A DNA stretch of 64,000 bases. Origin: Jejuia sp040720935. Its GTDB lineage: Bacteria; Bacteroidota; Bacteroidia; Flavobacteriales; Flavobacteriaceae. Both the position numbers and the translations under genes were made by a program. The notes under the pieces were generated by a model, which saw only the letters and a list, made by a program, of their open reading frames with translations, made no database searches and was not told the DNA's origin. The DNA is taken from contig NZ_JBFDAE010000009.1 in assembly GCF_040720935.1 (NCBI RefSeq), forward strand, positions 132,013 to 196,012. Reading direction: 5' to 3'. Shown here piece by piece: positions 1 through 8,947 of this stretch. Numbering within the stretch: position 1 is the stretch's first letter; every line of letters begins with the position of its first letter.

Positions 1-358
1 AGCGTTCTACAGTAACCAATAAACTTTTTAGGGCACCAGATAAACCTCCCTGTACTTCGTTATATTTTGCTAATTGCTCAGGTGTAATATTAGAAGGGTC
101 AATATTCATGGATGTTGCTTTAGCACGAGCGTTAATAACCGCTTCTAGAGTGCTTTTTTCAAAATCTGCTGCGCCTTTAACAGTATTTACAAGATTTCCT
201 ATTAAGTCATTTCTGCGTTGGTAAGAGGTCTGTACATTACCCCATGCTTCATTTACAGATTCGTCTAGTGTTACGGCAGTATTATTGAAATTTTTTCCCC
301 AAGAAAAAAGACCAATTACTAAAATTCCGATAATAATTAATGGTAAAAATTTCTTCAT
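1..358 (-). CDS. LemA family protein (3' part beyond window edge)
   Basis: The reading frame begins at the ATG complementary to 356-358 and runs off the left edge. The N-terminus (MKKFLPLIIIGILVIGLFSW) is one hydrophobic anchor, followed by a helical region with NEAWGNVQTSYQRRNDLIGN and then LVNTVKGAADFEKSTLEAV. This is the typical opening of the LemA family: an N-terminal membrane anchor followed by a periplasmic helical bundle of unknown molecular role. About 119 residues are visible of a usual 190-200. The family assignment is by recognition of the NLVNTVKG-type core. The next gene to the right (MerR) is 233 bases upstream on the same strand, with no obvious motif in the gap. Confidence 0.9.
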   Translation of the reverse strand, partial: MKKFLPLIIIGILVIGLFSWGKNFNNTAVTLDESVNEAWGNVQTSYQRRNDLIGNLVNTVKGAADFEKSTLEAVINARAKATSMNIDPSNITPEQLAKYNEVQGGLSGALKSLLVTVER

Positions 359-591
359 GATAAATTAATTTAATAAGTTGTTTTAATAGTTATTGATAAG
401 ACACACATTTTATATAAAAGTTACTTATTTTAAGTACTTTTTATAGTGATTATAAACTTCGTTCAAAGGCTTTATTTTTATATTTTTAAAATAAGTTTCA
501 GCAGCTTCAGACTACAGGTGTAATTTTTATTCAACCATCGGTATTAAATGATGCATAAAAAAATCTGGATTGTTTATAACGGAAAGATCAA

Positions 592-921
592 CTAAAGATG
601 CGCTTTTATCTTAATCAATTGACTTTTTATGTCCTCTAATTTACTGATGATTTCAAAATTGCTTAAAGCTTCTTGCTTTTCTTCTTTTAAGTGAATTTTT
701 GCGCCTTCTAAAGTAAAGCCACGTTCTTTTACCAAGTGATAAATAAACTTAAGATTCTTTATGTCTTCGGGGGTAAACTTACGGTTGCCTTTGGCGTTTT
801 TCTTTGGTTTGAGGACATCAAATTCTTTTTCCCAAAACCGAATTAAGGATGTGTTTACTCCAAATGCCTTGGCAACTTCGCCAATACCGTAATATCTTTT
901 TTCTGGTAGGTCTATATGCAT
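592..921 (-). CDS. MerR family transcriptional regulator
   Basis: A 109-residue protein. Residues 10-78 form a MerR-type winged helix: YYGIGEVAKAFGVNTSLIRFWEKEF-like helix-turn-helix, then the wing containing NRKFTPEDI and LVKERGFTLEGAK. The C-terminus is a short helix suitable for dimerisation and there is no effector domain. It is the short MerR form common in Bacteroidetes. The ATG overlaps the stop of the M23 peptidase gene by one base (TAATG), so the two are translationally coupled. The pairing of this regulator with an M23 peptidase is common in flavobacterial genomes, but its target is unknown. Confidence 0.92.
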   Translation of the reverse strand: MHIDLPEKRYYGIGEVAKAFGVNTSLIRFWEKEFDVLKPKKNAKGNRKFTPEDIKNLKFIYHLVKERGFTLEGAKIHLKEEKQEALSNFEIISKLEDIKSQLIKIKAHL

Positions 922-1892
922 TAATCGAGGGATTGGTTTTCTAAAGTAGCGTGTTCTAAAAGTTTACTAAACTCTTCAGCAGTTAAACTTCCGTAGTAGA
1001 AATTTATAGGATTAATTCGGTCTCCGTCCTTAAAAATTTCGTAGTGCAAATGTGGTGCTTCAGAGCGCCCAGTACTGCCAACAAAACCTATTAAATCGCC
1101 ACGTTTTACTTTTTGGTTTTTCCTCACATTATATTTGTATAAATGCGCATACAAACTTGTGTAACCAAAGCCATGGTCTATTCTTATATGGTTTCCGTAA
1201 CCGCTAGAGCCAGAATCAGCACGTACAACAACTCCATCGCCGCTGGCATAAACCGGAGAGCCTCTAGGCGCTGTAAAATCCATGCCCCAATGCATTTTTC
1301 GTGCTTTGGTAAATGGGTCCGAGCGCATGCCGTAACCAGAAGCCATACGTGTTAAATCTTCATTGCTAACTGGTTGTATGGCCGGGATTGCAGCCAATAG
1401 TTTTTCTTTTTCCTCCGCCAATTGTGTGATTTCATCAAGCGATTTAGATTGTACAACAATTTGTTTCTGTAAAATATCCAACCGTTTACTGGTTTCAATA
1501 ATTAGGGATGAGTTGTCATAACCTTCTAGGTTTTTATAGCGATTTATACCACCAAAACCAGCACGTCTTTGTTCTTCTGCAATCGGGTTCGCTTCAAAAT
1601 AAACACGATAAATGTTATTGTCCCTATCTTCAATATTTGCCAAAACGGTTTCGGCTTCCTGCATTTTTTTGTTTAATAAATCAAACTGCAATTGCATATT
1701 TGTAAGTTCTCTTTTTAAAGCTTTTTCTTTTGGCGATTCAAAATAATGACCCGCAATAAAAACAAACAAAAAAGCGAATAAAGCTGTAGCTAATAAAAAA
1801 ACAGAGATAAACTTAAACGTATTTCGTTTTTTGCGCTCAATTTTTCTATAGGAAAGCGATTCTGGATCGTAATAAAATTTTACCTTACTCAT
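921..1892 (-). CDS. Membrane-anchored M23 (LytM-type) metallopeptidase
   Basis: A 323-residue protein with a basic cytoplasmic start, one membrane helix (about residues 27-47), a coiled-coil region (about 52-90 and 128-170) and a C-terminal M23 peptidase domain (about 185-300). The zinc ligands of the LytM family are visible: H201 and D205 in MHWGMD, and H283 in HLHYE, with H250 in YAHL as the expected catalytic histidine. Because the metal site is complete it should be an active cell-wall endopeptidase rather than an EnvC/NlpD-type degenerate activator. It acts in the periplasm on peptidoglycan cross-links. It is followed directly by the MerR gene and divergent from alaS. Confidence 0.93.
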   Translation of the reverse strand: MSKVKFYYDPESLSYRKIERKKRNTFKFISVFLLATALFAFLFVFIAGHYFESPKEKALKRELTNMQLQFDLLNKKMQEAETVLANIEDRDNNIYRVYFEANPIAEEQRRAGFGGINRYKNLEGYDNSSLIIETSKRLDILQKQIVVQSKSLDEITQLAEEKEKLLAAIPAIQPVSNEDLTRMASGYGMRSDPFTKARKMHWGMDFTAPRGSPVYASGDGVVVRADSGSSGYGNHIRIDHGFGYTSLYAHLYKYNVRKNQKVKRGDLIGFVGSTGRSEAPHLHYEIFKDGDRINPINFYYGSLTAEEFSKLLEHATLENQSLD

Positions 1893-2103
1893 TACCTAAA
1901 TTATACTATTTTTGCAGCTTACAAAACTCAATTTTTAATGTTGATTTTTTATGCTAAACGATAAAATGGTCTTAATATTTTAACCATTTTCTTGATGGCT
2001 ATAAAAAATTAGGTTATCGAACACCAAAATTTAAATTGGTGAGTAAATATAAAGATTGTTTTGCAAATACTATAATTTAACTAATAAGAGAATATTTATA
2101 GCA

Positions 2104-4737
2104 ATGAAATCTCAAGACATAAGATCTAAATTTTTAAGTTTTTTTGAAGGCAAAAACCATAGTATCGTACCTTCAGCGCCCATGGTTTTAAAAGACGATC
2201 CTACCCTAATGTTCGTTAATGCTGGTATGGTGCCTTTTAAAGAATTTTTTCTAGGAAACGGAACACCGAAGAATAATAGGATTGCCGATACCCAAAAATG
2301 TTTACGTGTTTCTGGAAAGCATAACGATTTAGAGGAGGTTGGTTATGATACGTACCACCATACTTTGTTTGAAATGCTTGGAAACTGGAGTTTTGGAGAC
2401 CCTGAGCGTCCGGCAGGCGGGTACTTTAAAGAAGAAGCCATTGCTTGGGCTTGGGAATTGTTAGTGGACGTTTTGGGCGTTGATAAGGATATTCTATACG
2501 TTACTGTTTTTGAAGGAAGTGACGAGGATAAGTTGGGAATGGATACCGAAGCGTATGATTTTTGGAAACAACATATTAGTGAAGACCGAATTTTAAAAGG
2601 CAATAAAAAGGATAATTTCTGGGAAATGGGAGATCAAGGCCCTTGTGGCCCTTGTAGTGAGATACATGTAGATATTCGCTCCGCGGAAGAGAAAGCTAAA
2701 GTTCCTGGAAGAGATTTAGTGAATATGGACCATCCTCAGGTGGTGGAAATTTGGAATTTGGTGTTCATGCAATACAACCGAAAGGCTAATGGGGCTTTGG
2801 AAACTTTACCCAGTAAACATATTGATACCGGTATGGGATTTGAGCGACTTTGTATGGTGTTGCAGGGTGTGAAGTCCAATTATGATACCGATGTTTTTAC
2901 ACCTATAATTCGTGAAATTGAAACAATTACGAATAAAAAGTATGGACAAGAGGAAAAGCAAGATATAGCTATTCGTGTCATTTCAGACCATGTTCGCGCA
3001 GTGGCGTTTTCTATTGCCGATGGACAGTTGCCAAGTAATACAGGCGCGGGTTACGTGATTAGAAGAATTTTACGCCGTGCAGTGCGTTACGGTTTTACAT
3101 TTTTAGATAAAAAAGAACCGTTTATTTACAGGTTGGTGGATGTGTTGAGCAATCAAATGGGAAAAGCATTCCCGGAATTGAAAGCTCAAAAACAGTTGAT
3201 TGAAAATGTGATTAAGGAAGAAGAACAATCGTTTTTAAGAACGCTAGATCAAGGTTTAATTTTATTAAGTAGAATAGTTGAAGAAACAAAAGGAGATACT
3301 GTTTCTGGAAAAAAAGCTTTTGAGTTGTATGATACTTACGGGTTTCCTATTGATTTAACTGCTTTAATTCTGTCTGAAAAAGGGTTGAAACTCGATGAAA
3401 AAGGATTTAACGAAGAACTTCAAAAACAAAAAAACCGCTCTAGGGCAGCAAGTGAAATGTCAACCGATGATTGGACAATTTTAGTTGACGATGCAGAGGA
3501 AGAATTTGTTGGTTATGATACTTTAGAGGCAAATGTAAAATTAACCAGATACAGAAAGGTAACTTCTAAAAAAGAGGGGGATATGTATCAGTTGGTATTC
3601 AATTTAACGCCGTTTTATCCTGAAGGGGGCGGGCAAGTTGGCGATAAAGGCTATTTAGAAGATACCCACGGCGATGTGGTTTATATATTGGACACAAAAA
3701 AGGAAAACAACGTTATCATTCATTTTGCTAAAAACTTGCCAAAGCATATTAATGAATCTTTTAAAGCGGTAGTTGATGCAAAACAACGCCACAGAACTGA
3801 ATGTAACCATACTGCAACACACTTATTGCATCAAGCGTTACGTGAGGTTTTAGGAACGCATATTGAGCAAAAGGGGAGTGCTGTTCACTCTAAATATTTG
3901 CGTTTTGATTTTTCGCATTTTTCCAAATTAACAGTCGAAGAATTACGGGATGTTGAAAATTTTGTTAACCGACGAATAGAAGGGAAATTACCTTTGATTG
4001 AAAAAAGAAATATCCCAAAAGAAGAAGCGATTGCAGAAGGCGCAATGAGCTTATTTGGCGAGAAATATGGAGATACGGTAAGATCTATTCGCTTTGGAAA
4101 GTCTATTGAATTGTGCGGAGGGACACATGTTAAAAACACCTCTGATATATGGCATTTTAAAATTGTGTCTGAAGGCGCAGTAGCTTCTGGAATTAGAAGA
4201 ATAGAAGCCATTACAAACGATGCGGTAAAGGATTTTTATTTTGAAAATAACCGTGCTTATTTCGAAATGCGAGATTTATTGAATAATGCAAAAGAACCTG
4301 TAAAAGCACTTCAAAATTTACTGGATGAAAATGCGAGCCTGAAAAAACAAATTGAAGGCTTGCTAAAAGATAAAGCTGCAACTATTAAAGGTGAACTTAA
4401 AAATGAGTTACAAGATATAAATGGCATTCAGTTTTTAGCAAAGAAATTAGATTTGGATGCTGGCGGATTAAAAGACGTCGCTTTTGAATTGGGGAGTCAG
4501 TTTGACAATCTATTTTTAGTATTTGCTACGGAACAAAATGGGAAAGCGTTATTGTCTTGTTATATCTCGAAAGAATTGGTTGGGAGTAAAGGTTTAAATG
4601 CGGGACAAGTGGTTAGAGAACTTGGGAAGTATATTCGAGGTGGTGGTGGTGGACAACCGTTTTTTGCTACTGCGGGTGGGAAGCATCCTGCCGGGATTGA
4701 GGAGGCTTTGTTGAAGGCGCAAGAGTACTTAAAATAA
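2104..4737 (+). CDS. alaS: Alanyl-tRNA synthetase
   Basis: Charges tRNA-Ala with alanine in the cytoplasm. The frame is open from 2056, but the family start is MKSQDIRSKFLSFFEGKNH at 2104, giving 877 residues, the normal length. The class II catalytic core is N-terminal (GDQGPCGPCSEIH region), followed by the C-Ala linker and the editing domain with the zinc/editing motifs HTATHLLHQAL and CGGTHV, and the C-terminal oligomerisation domain with a Gly-rich GGGGGQPFFATAGG segment. The last codons (AQEYLK) lie in DNA that resembles a repeat found twice elsewhere in the window (4838-4860 and 40001-40020 reversed), so a repeat may have met or supplied the gene end. Confidence 0.98.
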   Translation: MKSQDIRSKFLSFFEGKNHSIVPSAPMVLKDDPTLMFVNAGMVPFKEFFLGNGTPKNNRIADTQKCLRVSGKHNDLEEVGYDTYHHTLFEMLGNWSFGDPERPAGGYFKEEAIAWAWELLVDVLGVDKDILYVTVFEGSDEDKLGMDTEAYDFWKQHISEDRILKGNKKDNFWEMGDQGPCGPCSEIHVDIRSAEEKAKVPGRDLVNMDHPQVVEIWNLVFMQYNRKANGALETLPSKHIDTGMGFERLCMVLQGVKSNYDTDVFTPIIREIETITNKKYGQEEKQDIAIRVISDHVRAVAFSIADGQLPSNTGAGYVIRRILRRAVRYGFTFLDKKEPFIYRLVDVLSNQMGKAFPELKAQKQLIENVIKEEEQSFLRTLDQGLILLSRIVEETKGDTVSGKKAFELYDTYGFPIDLTALILSEKGLKLDEKGFNEELQKQKNRSRAASEMSTDDWTILVDDAEEEFVGYDTLEANVKLTRYRKVTSKKEGDMYQLVFNLTPFYPEGGGQVGDKGYLEDTHGDVVYILDTKKENNVIIHFAKNLPKHINESFKAVVDAKQRHRTECNHTATHLLHQALREVLGTHIEQKGSAVHSKYLRFDFSHFSKLTVEELRDVENFVNRRIEGKLPLIEKRNIPKEEAIAEGAMSLFGEKYGDTVRSIRFGKSIELCGGTHVKNTSDIWHFKIVSEGAVASGIRRIEAITNDAVKDFYFENNRAYFEMRDLLNNAKEPVKALQNLLDENASLKKQIEGLLKDKAATIKGELKNELQDINGIQFLAKKLDLDAGGLKDVAFELGSQFDNLFLVFATEQNGKALLSCYISKELVGSKGLNAGQVVRELGKYIRGGGGGQPFFATAGGKHPAGIEEALLKAQEYLK

Positions 4738-4738
4738 G

Positions 4739-4786
4739 CTCGCAAAATAAAATGGTCTCGCAAAGGCGCGAAGACGCAAAGAGTTT
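4739..4786. repeat. Left inverted repeat of GxxExxY element
   Basis: Bases 4756-4786 are a perfect 31-bp inverted repeat of 5294-5324. The similarity continues outward, with CTCGCAAAAT at 4739 answering ATTTTGCGAG at 5328-5337. The core is built from three 8-base units (CGCAAAGG, CGCGAAGA, CGCAAAGA). It begins two bases after the alaS stop codon. Confidence 0.9.
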
Positions 4787-4880
4787 TAGCTGAAAATGAA
4801 ATTGCTTGGATATTGTTTATAAATAGTTAATTGAAAGCAGGAGTACTTACAATAGTCTCAAAAGGTTGCTAAGACGCAAA
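4787..4880 (+). repeat. Internally deleted partial copy of the GxxExxY gene start
   Basis: After the left inverted repeat, 4788-4825 reads like a decayed copy of the start of the gene at 4886: the frame gives AENEIAWILFINS then a stop, against MDENGIAKIIVDKC in the real gene. Bases 4838-4880 then repeat a second time the arrangement seen from the end of alaS into the repeat (AGTACTTA, then AATAGTCTC, then GACGCAAAGAG). The same deleted form occurs reversed at 40001-40107. Confidence 0.7.
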
Positions 4881-4885
4881 GAGTT

Positions 4886-5263
4886 ATGGATGAAAATGGA
4901 ATTGCTAAAATAATAGTTGATAAATGTTACCATATTCATGTTGCACTTGGTCCCGGGTTATTGGAATCTGTTTATGAAGAAGTACTTTGTTATGAACTTA
5001 CTCAAGAAGGATTGGATGTAAAACGTCAGAAAAACTTACCGGTATTTTATAAAGATGTAGTAATGAATGTTGGTTTTAGAGCAGATTTAATAGTTGAGAA
5101 TAAAGTAATAGTTGAGTTAAAATCTATAGAGAAAATAGCACCAGTCCATCAGAAACAATTGCTGACTTATTTAAAGATTTCGGAATTGAAATTAGGTTTA
5201 CTCATCAACTTCAATCAAGTATTAATAAAAAATGGCATCACAAGAATCGTGAATAAATTGTAA
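4886..5263 (+). CDS. GxxExxY family protein
   Basis: A 125-residue cytoplasmic protein of the GxxExxY family (named for GPGLLESVYEEVL, residues about 22-34). The core is compatible with a PD-(D/E)XK nuclease-like fold: E near 27, D in GFRADLIVENKVIVELKSIE, then E and K in VELKS. Biochemical function is not established. The ATG sits inside the repeat sequence (GAGTTATGGATG), so start codon and repeat have moved together. The gene lies between perfect 31-bp inverted repeats and is followed by a perfect 13-bp hairpin. The setting suggests a small mobile or repeat-associated gene rather than a resident cell function. Confidence 0.88.
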   Translation: MDENGIAKIIVDKCYHIHVALGPGLLESVYEEVLCYELTQEGLDVKRQKNLPVFYKDVVMNVGFRADLIVENKVIVELKSIEKIAPVHQKQLLTYLKISELKLGLLINFNQVLIKNGITRIVNKL

Positions 5264-5288
5264 AATAAATTTCCGTATTTTACAATTT
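5255..5288 (+). terminator. Perfect hairpin overlapping the GxxExxY stop codon
   Basis: AAATTGTAAAATA (5255-5267) pairs perfectly with TATTTTACAATTT (5276-5288) around an 8-base loop. It covers the last codons and stop of the GxxExxY gene. The stem is AT-only apart from two pairs, so it is a weak terminator or simply part of the element end. Confidence 0.5.
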
Positions 5289-5293
5289 ATCGG

Positions 5294-5337
5294 AAACTCT
5301 TTGCGTCTTCGCGCCTTTGCGAGAAACATTTTGCGAG
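5294..5337. repeat. Right inverted repeat of GxxExxY element
   Basis: Perfect 31-bp reverse complement (5294-5324) of 4756-4786, with an outer ATTTTGCGAG arm to 5337. It ends eight bases before the ATG of the GSCFA gene, so it forms that gene's leader. Confidence 0.9.
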
Positions 5338-5344
5338 ATTAATC

Positions 5345-6310
5345 ATGGAATTACAAACGAAAATACCACTAAAAAAACAGTCTAAAAATCAAATAGACTA
5401 CAATTCGAGTATCTTACTAGTTGGTTCGTGTTTTTCAGAAAACATAGCAAATAAGCTAGAGTATTTCAAGTTTCAAAACCTTCAAAATCCATTCGGAATC
5501 TTATTTCATCCTAAAGCCATTGAAACATTCATCAAAAATGTTATCGATAAGAAGGTGTATAATGAAAAAGATAGCTTCTTTCATAATGAACAATGGCATT
5601 GTTTTGATGCGCACTCAAAATTGAGCAACCCTTCAAAAGAAAATTTATTAAAAGCTTTAAATGAAAATATTCAAACGGCTCATAAGCAAATCCAAGAATC
5701 TACACACATTATAATTACTTTAGGTACAGCGTGGGGATACCGCTTTTTAAAATCCGATACTATTGTTGCGAATTGCCATAAAGTGCCGCAAAAACAGTTT
5801 GAGAAAGAATTACAATCTGTTGACGATATCTATAATTCATTAAATACAATTGCAAAATTAATTGAAAGTATTAACCCAAAAGTTTCAATTTTATTTACTG
5901 TTTCTCCAGTACGTCATTTAAAAGATGGTTTTATTGAAAACACACAAAGTAAAGCCCATTTAATCTCGACTATCCATAAGTTCTTAAATCAAAAATCGTT
6001 AATCGTTAATCGTAATTCTTTTTACTTCCCGTCCTACGAAATCATGATGGATGAATTGCGCGATTATCGTTTCTATAAAGAAGATATGATTCATCCTAAT
6101 GAAACCGCCGTCAATTATATCTGGGAAAAATTTAAAGACGTTTGGATTTCTGATGCATCTTTCAAAATAATGGACGCCGTTGATACCATTCAAAAAGGAC
6201 TTCAGCACAAACCCTTCAATCCTAATTCTGAGGCGCACCAAAAGTTTCTTCAAAATTTAAACCAGAAGCAAAAACAACTTCAGAAAACATTTCCTCATTT
6301 CAAATTTTAA
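5345..6310 (+). CDS. GSCFA domain protein
   Basis: A 321-residue protein of the GSCFA family (PF08885), recognisable by LVGSCFSENIANKL at about residues 26-39 and NPFGILFHP at about 48-56. The GSCFA block takes the place of the GDSL block of SGNH hydrolases, and a C-terminal DMIHPNETAVNYIWEKF resembles the DxxH block carrying the catalytic Asp/His of that fold. The family is widespread in Bacteroidetes but its substrate is unknown. No signal peptide is visible, so it is likely cytoplasmic. Codons near 5995-6015 contain three copies of a TCGTtAA word that also makes up the downstream intergenic DNA. Confidence 0.85.
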   Translation: MELQTKIPLKKQSKNQIDYNSSILLVGSCFSENIANKLEYFKFQNLQNPFGILFHPKAIETFIKNVIDKKVYNEKDSFFHNEQWHCFDAHSKLSNPSKENLLKALNENIQTAHKQIQESTHIIITLGTAWGYRFLKSDTIVANCHKVPQKQFEKELQSVDDIYNSLNTIAKLIESINPKVSILFTVSPVRHLKDGFIENTQSKAHLISTIHKFLNQKSLIVNRNSFYFPSYEIMMDELRDYRFYKEDMIHPNETAVNYIWEKFKDVWISDASFKIMDAVDTIQKGLQHKPFNPNSEAHQKFLQNLNQKQKQLQKTFPHFKF

Positions 6311-6480
6311 GAATCCTTTTCTCTATTCTCTTTGTTCTCTTCTCTTTTTTCAAAACAATTCACTTTTCGTAAATCGTAATTCTAAAATCGTATATCGTAA
6401 TATACGTAATTCATCGTATTGATTCCCTTTCCTTATTGTTGCAGTTTTGTTGAACTATTAATCAATAAAATTATTCAACA
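6311..6480. other. Intergenic DNA with ATCGTA-word repeats
   Basis: The stretch starts with a pyrimidine-rich run (TTCTCTATTCTCTTTG) and then holds about six spaced copies of TCGTAA/TCGTAT between 6367 and 6420. Related words occur inside the upstream gene near 6000. It must also hold the promoter of the lipoprotein gene at 6481, but I see no clear TAnnTTTG box. Confidence 0.45.
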
Positions 6481-7005
6481 ATGAGAAATTTAAAACAAAT
6501 TATGTTATTCGTAATGATGGGATCATTACTAACAATTACGTCGTGCTCAAAAGACGATGACAGTAGTGGCGGGGGAGAAGTAGGTTCTGGCACTATGACT
6601 GCTAATGTAGATGGTGCAAGTTATAAAAACTTCAACAATTTGGGGCAAGCAACTTTAGCTACCACAAATGGAAAGAAAAACTTGGTAATTCAAAGCAGTA
6701 ATTCTAACGGACAATCCATAAATATTGTGATTTGGAATTACACCGGCCCAGGTACATACAAAATTGAATCTACGGGGCTAAACGCAAATACTGCAATTTA
6801 TACTGAAACAGATGTAAGTAATCCAACAAACACTCAAATATGGAGTGCGCCTTATAAAGATAGCGCAGTAGAATCTATTAAAATTACAGATGAAACGGAT
6901 AGTAACGTTGAAGGAGAGTTTTCATTTAAAGGAAAAAATAGCGGTGACGATTCTGTGAAGAATATTACCGATGGAAAATTCAATTTATCAAAAGTTACAG
7001 TATAA
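6481..7005 (+). CDS. Small exported lipoprotein
   Basis: A 174-residue protein with a lipoprotein signal peptide: basic start, hydrophobic core, lipobox LTITSC with Cys near residue 22, then an acidic/Gly linker (SKDDDSSGGG) that in Bacteroidetes often marks export to the cell surface. The mature part begins MTANVDGASY and is rich in beta structure. It resembles the flavobacterial DUF6252-type lipoproteins of unknown function; that family name is my best guess. Single gene followed by a terminator hairpin and then a second exported protein gene on the same strand. Confidence 0.8.
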   Translation: MRNLKQIMLFVMMGSLLTITSCSKDDDSSGGGEVGSGTMTANVDGASYKNFNNLGQATLATTNGKKNLVIQSSNSNGQSINIVIWNYTGPGTYKIESTGLNANTAIYTETDVSNPTNTQIWSAPYKDSAVESIKITDETDSNVEGEFSFKGKNSGDDSVKNITDGKFNLSKVTV

Positions 7006-7017
7006 CACCCTAACTGG

Positions 7018-7057
7018 CAGTACTACACTTTTTAATATAAGGTGTGGTACTGTTTTT
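7018..7057 (+). terminator. Rho-independent terminator after the lipoprotein gene
   Basis: CAGTACTACAC (7018-7028) pairs with GTGTGGTACTG (7042-7052) with one G-U pair, followed by TTTTT. It separates the lipoprotein gene from the beta-propeller gene. Confidence 0.8.
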
Positions 7058-7072
7058 AAAACAAAATCAACA

Positions 7073-8926
7073 ATGAGACATTTAAAAACAGTTGTTTTTC
7101 TATTGGCAGGATCGCTAATGTTAAACGCACAAAAGGCAGAAACTCCAGATCAGAATTATGATTTGGGCGCAAAAATAGGTGAGATGACAATTACTGATGG
7201 TGGTACCGTTTTGGTAACAACAAATGATGGATTGGCAGCAATAAAACCAGGGCAAGATGGTTTGTTATTTAATTTTACGGACTATGGTAAAATAAACCCA
7301 GAAACAGAATTAGAGATTGTTTCAGGGTCACCTTATGTCATTGTAAGTAAAGCAGGTTTTGGGGTAGGACTGGTGAAAAAAAGGTCTATAATAGATTATA
7401 TGTCTGGTAAAATAATTTTCAATGCTGAAGAAAACGGCTGGAAATCTATAAGTAAAACTCAGATGTTATTATCTCAAAATAGACTTCTCGTGACAGGACA
7501 GCGAAAAGTAGGGATGCTATTTCCCCAGGCTTTAGCAATATACGATTTGGCTTTAGGTAAAGAGCTAAGTCAATACATTTTTAAAGGGACTAAGACTGTT
7601 ATGGGAACCCCTCTAGTGCTTTCGGATGGGATTATTATTCCGACCACCAAAGGCTTGATGAAGGTAGATATGAATTCTGGACGTATAGTTTGGGAAAATG
7701 AACTGAAGAATATTGGTTGGATGGTTGCAGATAAGACCGAAAAAGATATTTATGCCTTTGCACAAACTTCAAATAGGAAAAACACAAGAATCTATAAAAT
7801 TGGAGCAAATGGCACGCCGTCTTGGTCTGAAGAGCGCAAAGTAAAAGGAAGTGTCTCTAATTTTGAAATTTTACCTCAAGGATTGGCAGTTGTTAGTGAT
7901 GTAGCACCATCAGCAAATAAGGGTATAGGCAAACTAGCTGCTGCAAAAGCTGAATCTAGAATTACGATGTTTAGTGCAGCTAATGGTACAGATCTTTGGG
8001 AAAAAGCACCAAAAACTAAAGGTTATGTGCAGCATTTTTATATTATGGACGACGGTATTCTCTTCGGAATTAAAGAAGGAGGGATCAATAAGGTAGCTTA
8101 TGATGGTACTACGTTGTTTAAAAAGCCTTTAAAAACTGGAGAAAATATCCTTACCATGGCAACAACGCCTCAAGGATTGATTTACATCACTTCGGAAGAT
8201 GCTAATATTGTTAATTTGAATACGGGAGATCAGGTATGGAAAAAACCACTAAAGTTTAAAAGAGCCAATAGGGTAACTTCAGATTATGATAAGAAAAATG
8301 ATAAATACCTAATTGTTGCAGATGAAAAATTATTTAGTATCGATGCTAATTCTGGAACTTCCGAACTATTAATGGAAGCTGATTTTGATGGTAAGGAAGA
8401 CCCAACTGATATTGAAATTAGAGACAATGGAATTTTGCTATCATCAGATCAAAATATGATGCTTTTAGATTGGGACGGTAAGGTAAAATGGCATGAATAC
8501 AAAAGGGCACCAGGGAAAAGTGCCTTTGGAGCAGCATTGGCAGGAGCAATGGCTTTGGCTTCGGCAGCAGCATCAGCTTCTGCATCCTATGAAGCAGGTG
8601 GCGAGCGTAATTATATTGGTCAATATACTGCAAGAGGCGATCGTTTAAATAATATGGCTCAAGGTATGGCTAATGTTTCTAGCGCATCTGTTGCTGAAAT
8701 GTTAAAACGTTTTACAGCTACATCTGCATCGCAAGATGCGCAATTTGTTTTAACAAAATTAGACGATGGTGTTGGTTTAATGAAATTGAACAAAGACACG
8801 GGGAGTATAGAGAAGGAAATTCTTCTAAAGGATAAAAAGCCTGATTATGAGGTGGATAAATTTGGGGGTTACCTGTATTACAAACTCAACGATAAAACAA
8901 TCTACGCGTATAATCTTACAAAATAA
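7073..8926 (+). CDS. Exported PQQ-like beta-propeller protein
   Basis: A 617-residue protein. The frame is open from 6971, but that start would overlap the preceding gene and its terminator; ATG at 7073 gives a clean signal peptide ending at about LNAQ-K. The mature protein has repeated blades of the type GxIVWENELKNIGW, GTPSWSEER, GTDLWEKAP, GDQVWKKPL and GKVKWHEY, each with an aromatic after a short turn, typical of PQQ-like/WD40-like propellers. Near residues 482-505 an Ala/Ser-rich run interrupts the last blades, an unusual low-complexity insertion. Exported protein of unknown function. Confidence 0.85.
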   Translation: MRHLKTVVFLLAGSLMLNAQKAETPDQNYDLGAKIGEMTITDGGTVLVTTNDGLAAIKPGQDGLLFNFTDYGKINPETELEIVSGSPYVIVSKAGFGVGLVKKRSIIDYMSGKIIFNAEENGWKSISKTQMLLSQNRLLVTGQRKVGMLFPQALAIYDLALGKELSQYIFKGTKTVMGTPLVLSDGIIIPTTKGLMKVDMNSGRIVWENELKNIGWMVADKTEKDIYAFAQTSNRKNTRIYKIGANGTPSWSEERKVKGSVSNFEILPQGLAVVSDVAPSANKGIGKLAAAKAESRITMFSAANGTDLWEKAPKTKGYVQHFYIMDDGILFGIKEGGINKVAYDGTTLFKKPLKTGENILTMATTPQGLIYITSEDANIVNLNTGDQVWKKPLKFKRANRVTSDYDKKNDKYLIVADEKLFSIDANSGTSELLMEADFDGKEDPTDIEIRDNGILLSSDQNMMLLDWDGKVKWHEYKRAPGKSAFGAALAGAMALASAAASASASYEAGGERNYIGQYTARGDRLNNMAQGMANVSSASVAEMLKRFTATSASQDAQFVLTKLDDGVGLMKLNKDTGSIEKEILLKDKKPDYEVDKFGGYLYYKLNDKTIYAYNLTK

Positions 8927-8947
8927 ATCTTGTTGTTGAGATTTGTT

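Noticed and set aside
1143..1705. Plus-strand frames opposite the M23 peptidase
   Set aside because: Shadows of a gene with a complete zinc site on the other strand.
4739..5337. Insertion sequence with transposase
   Set aside because: Inverted repeats are present, but the 125-residue protein has no transposase motifs and no target-site duplication could be defined; described as a GxxExxY element instead.
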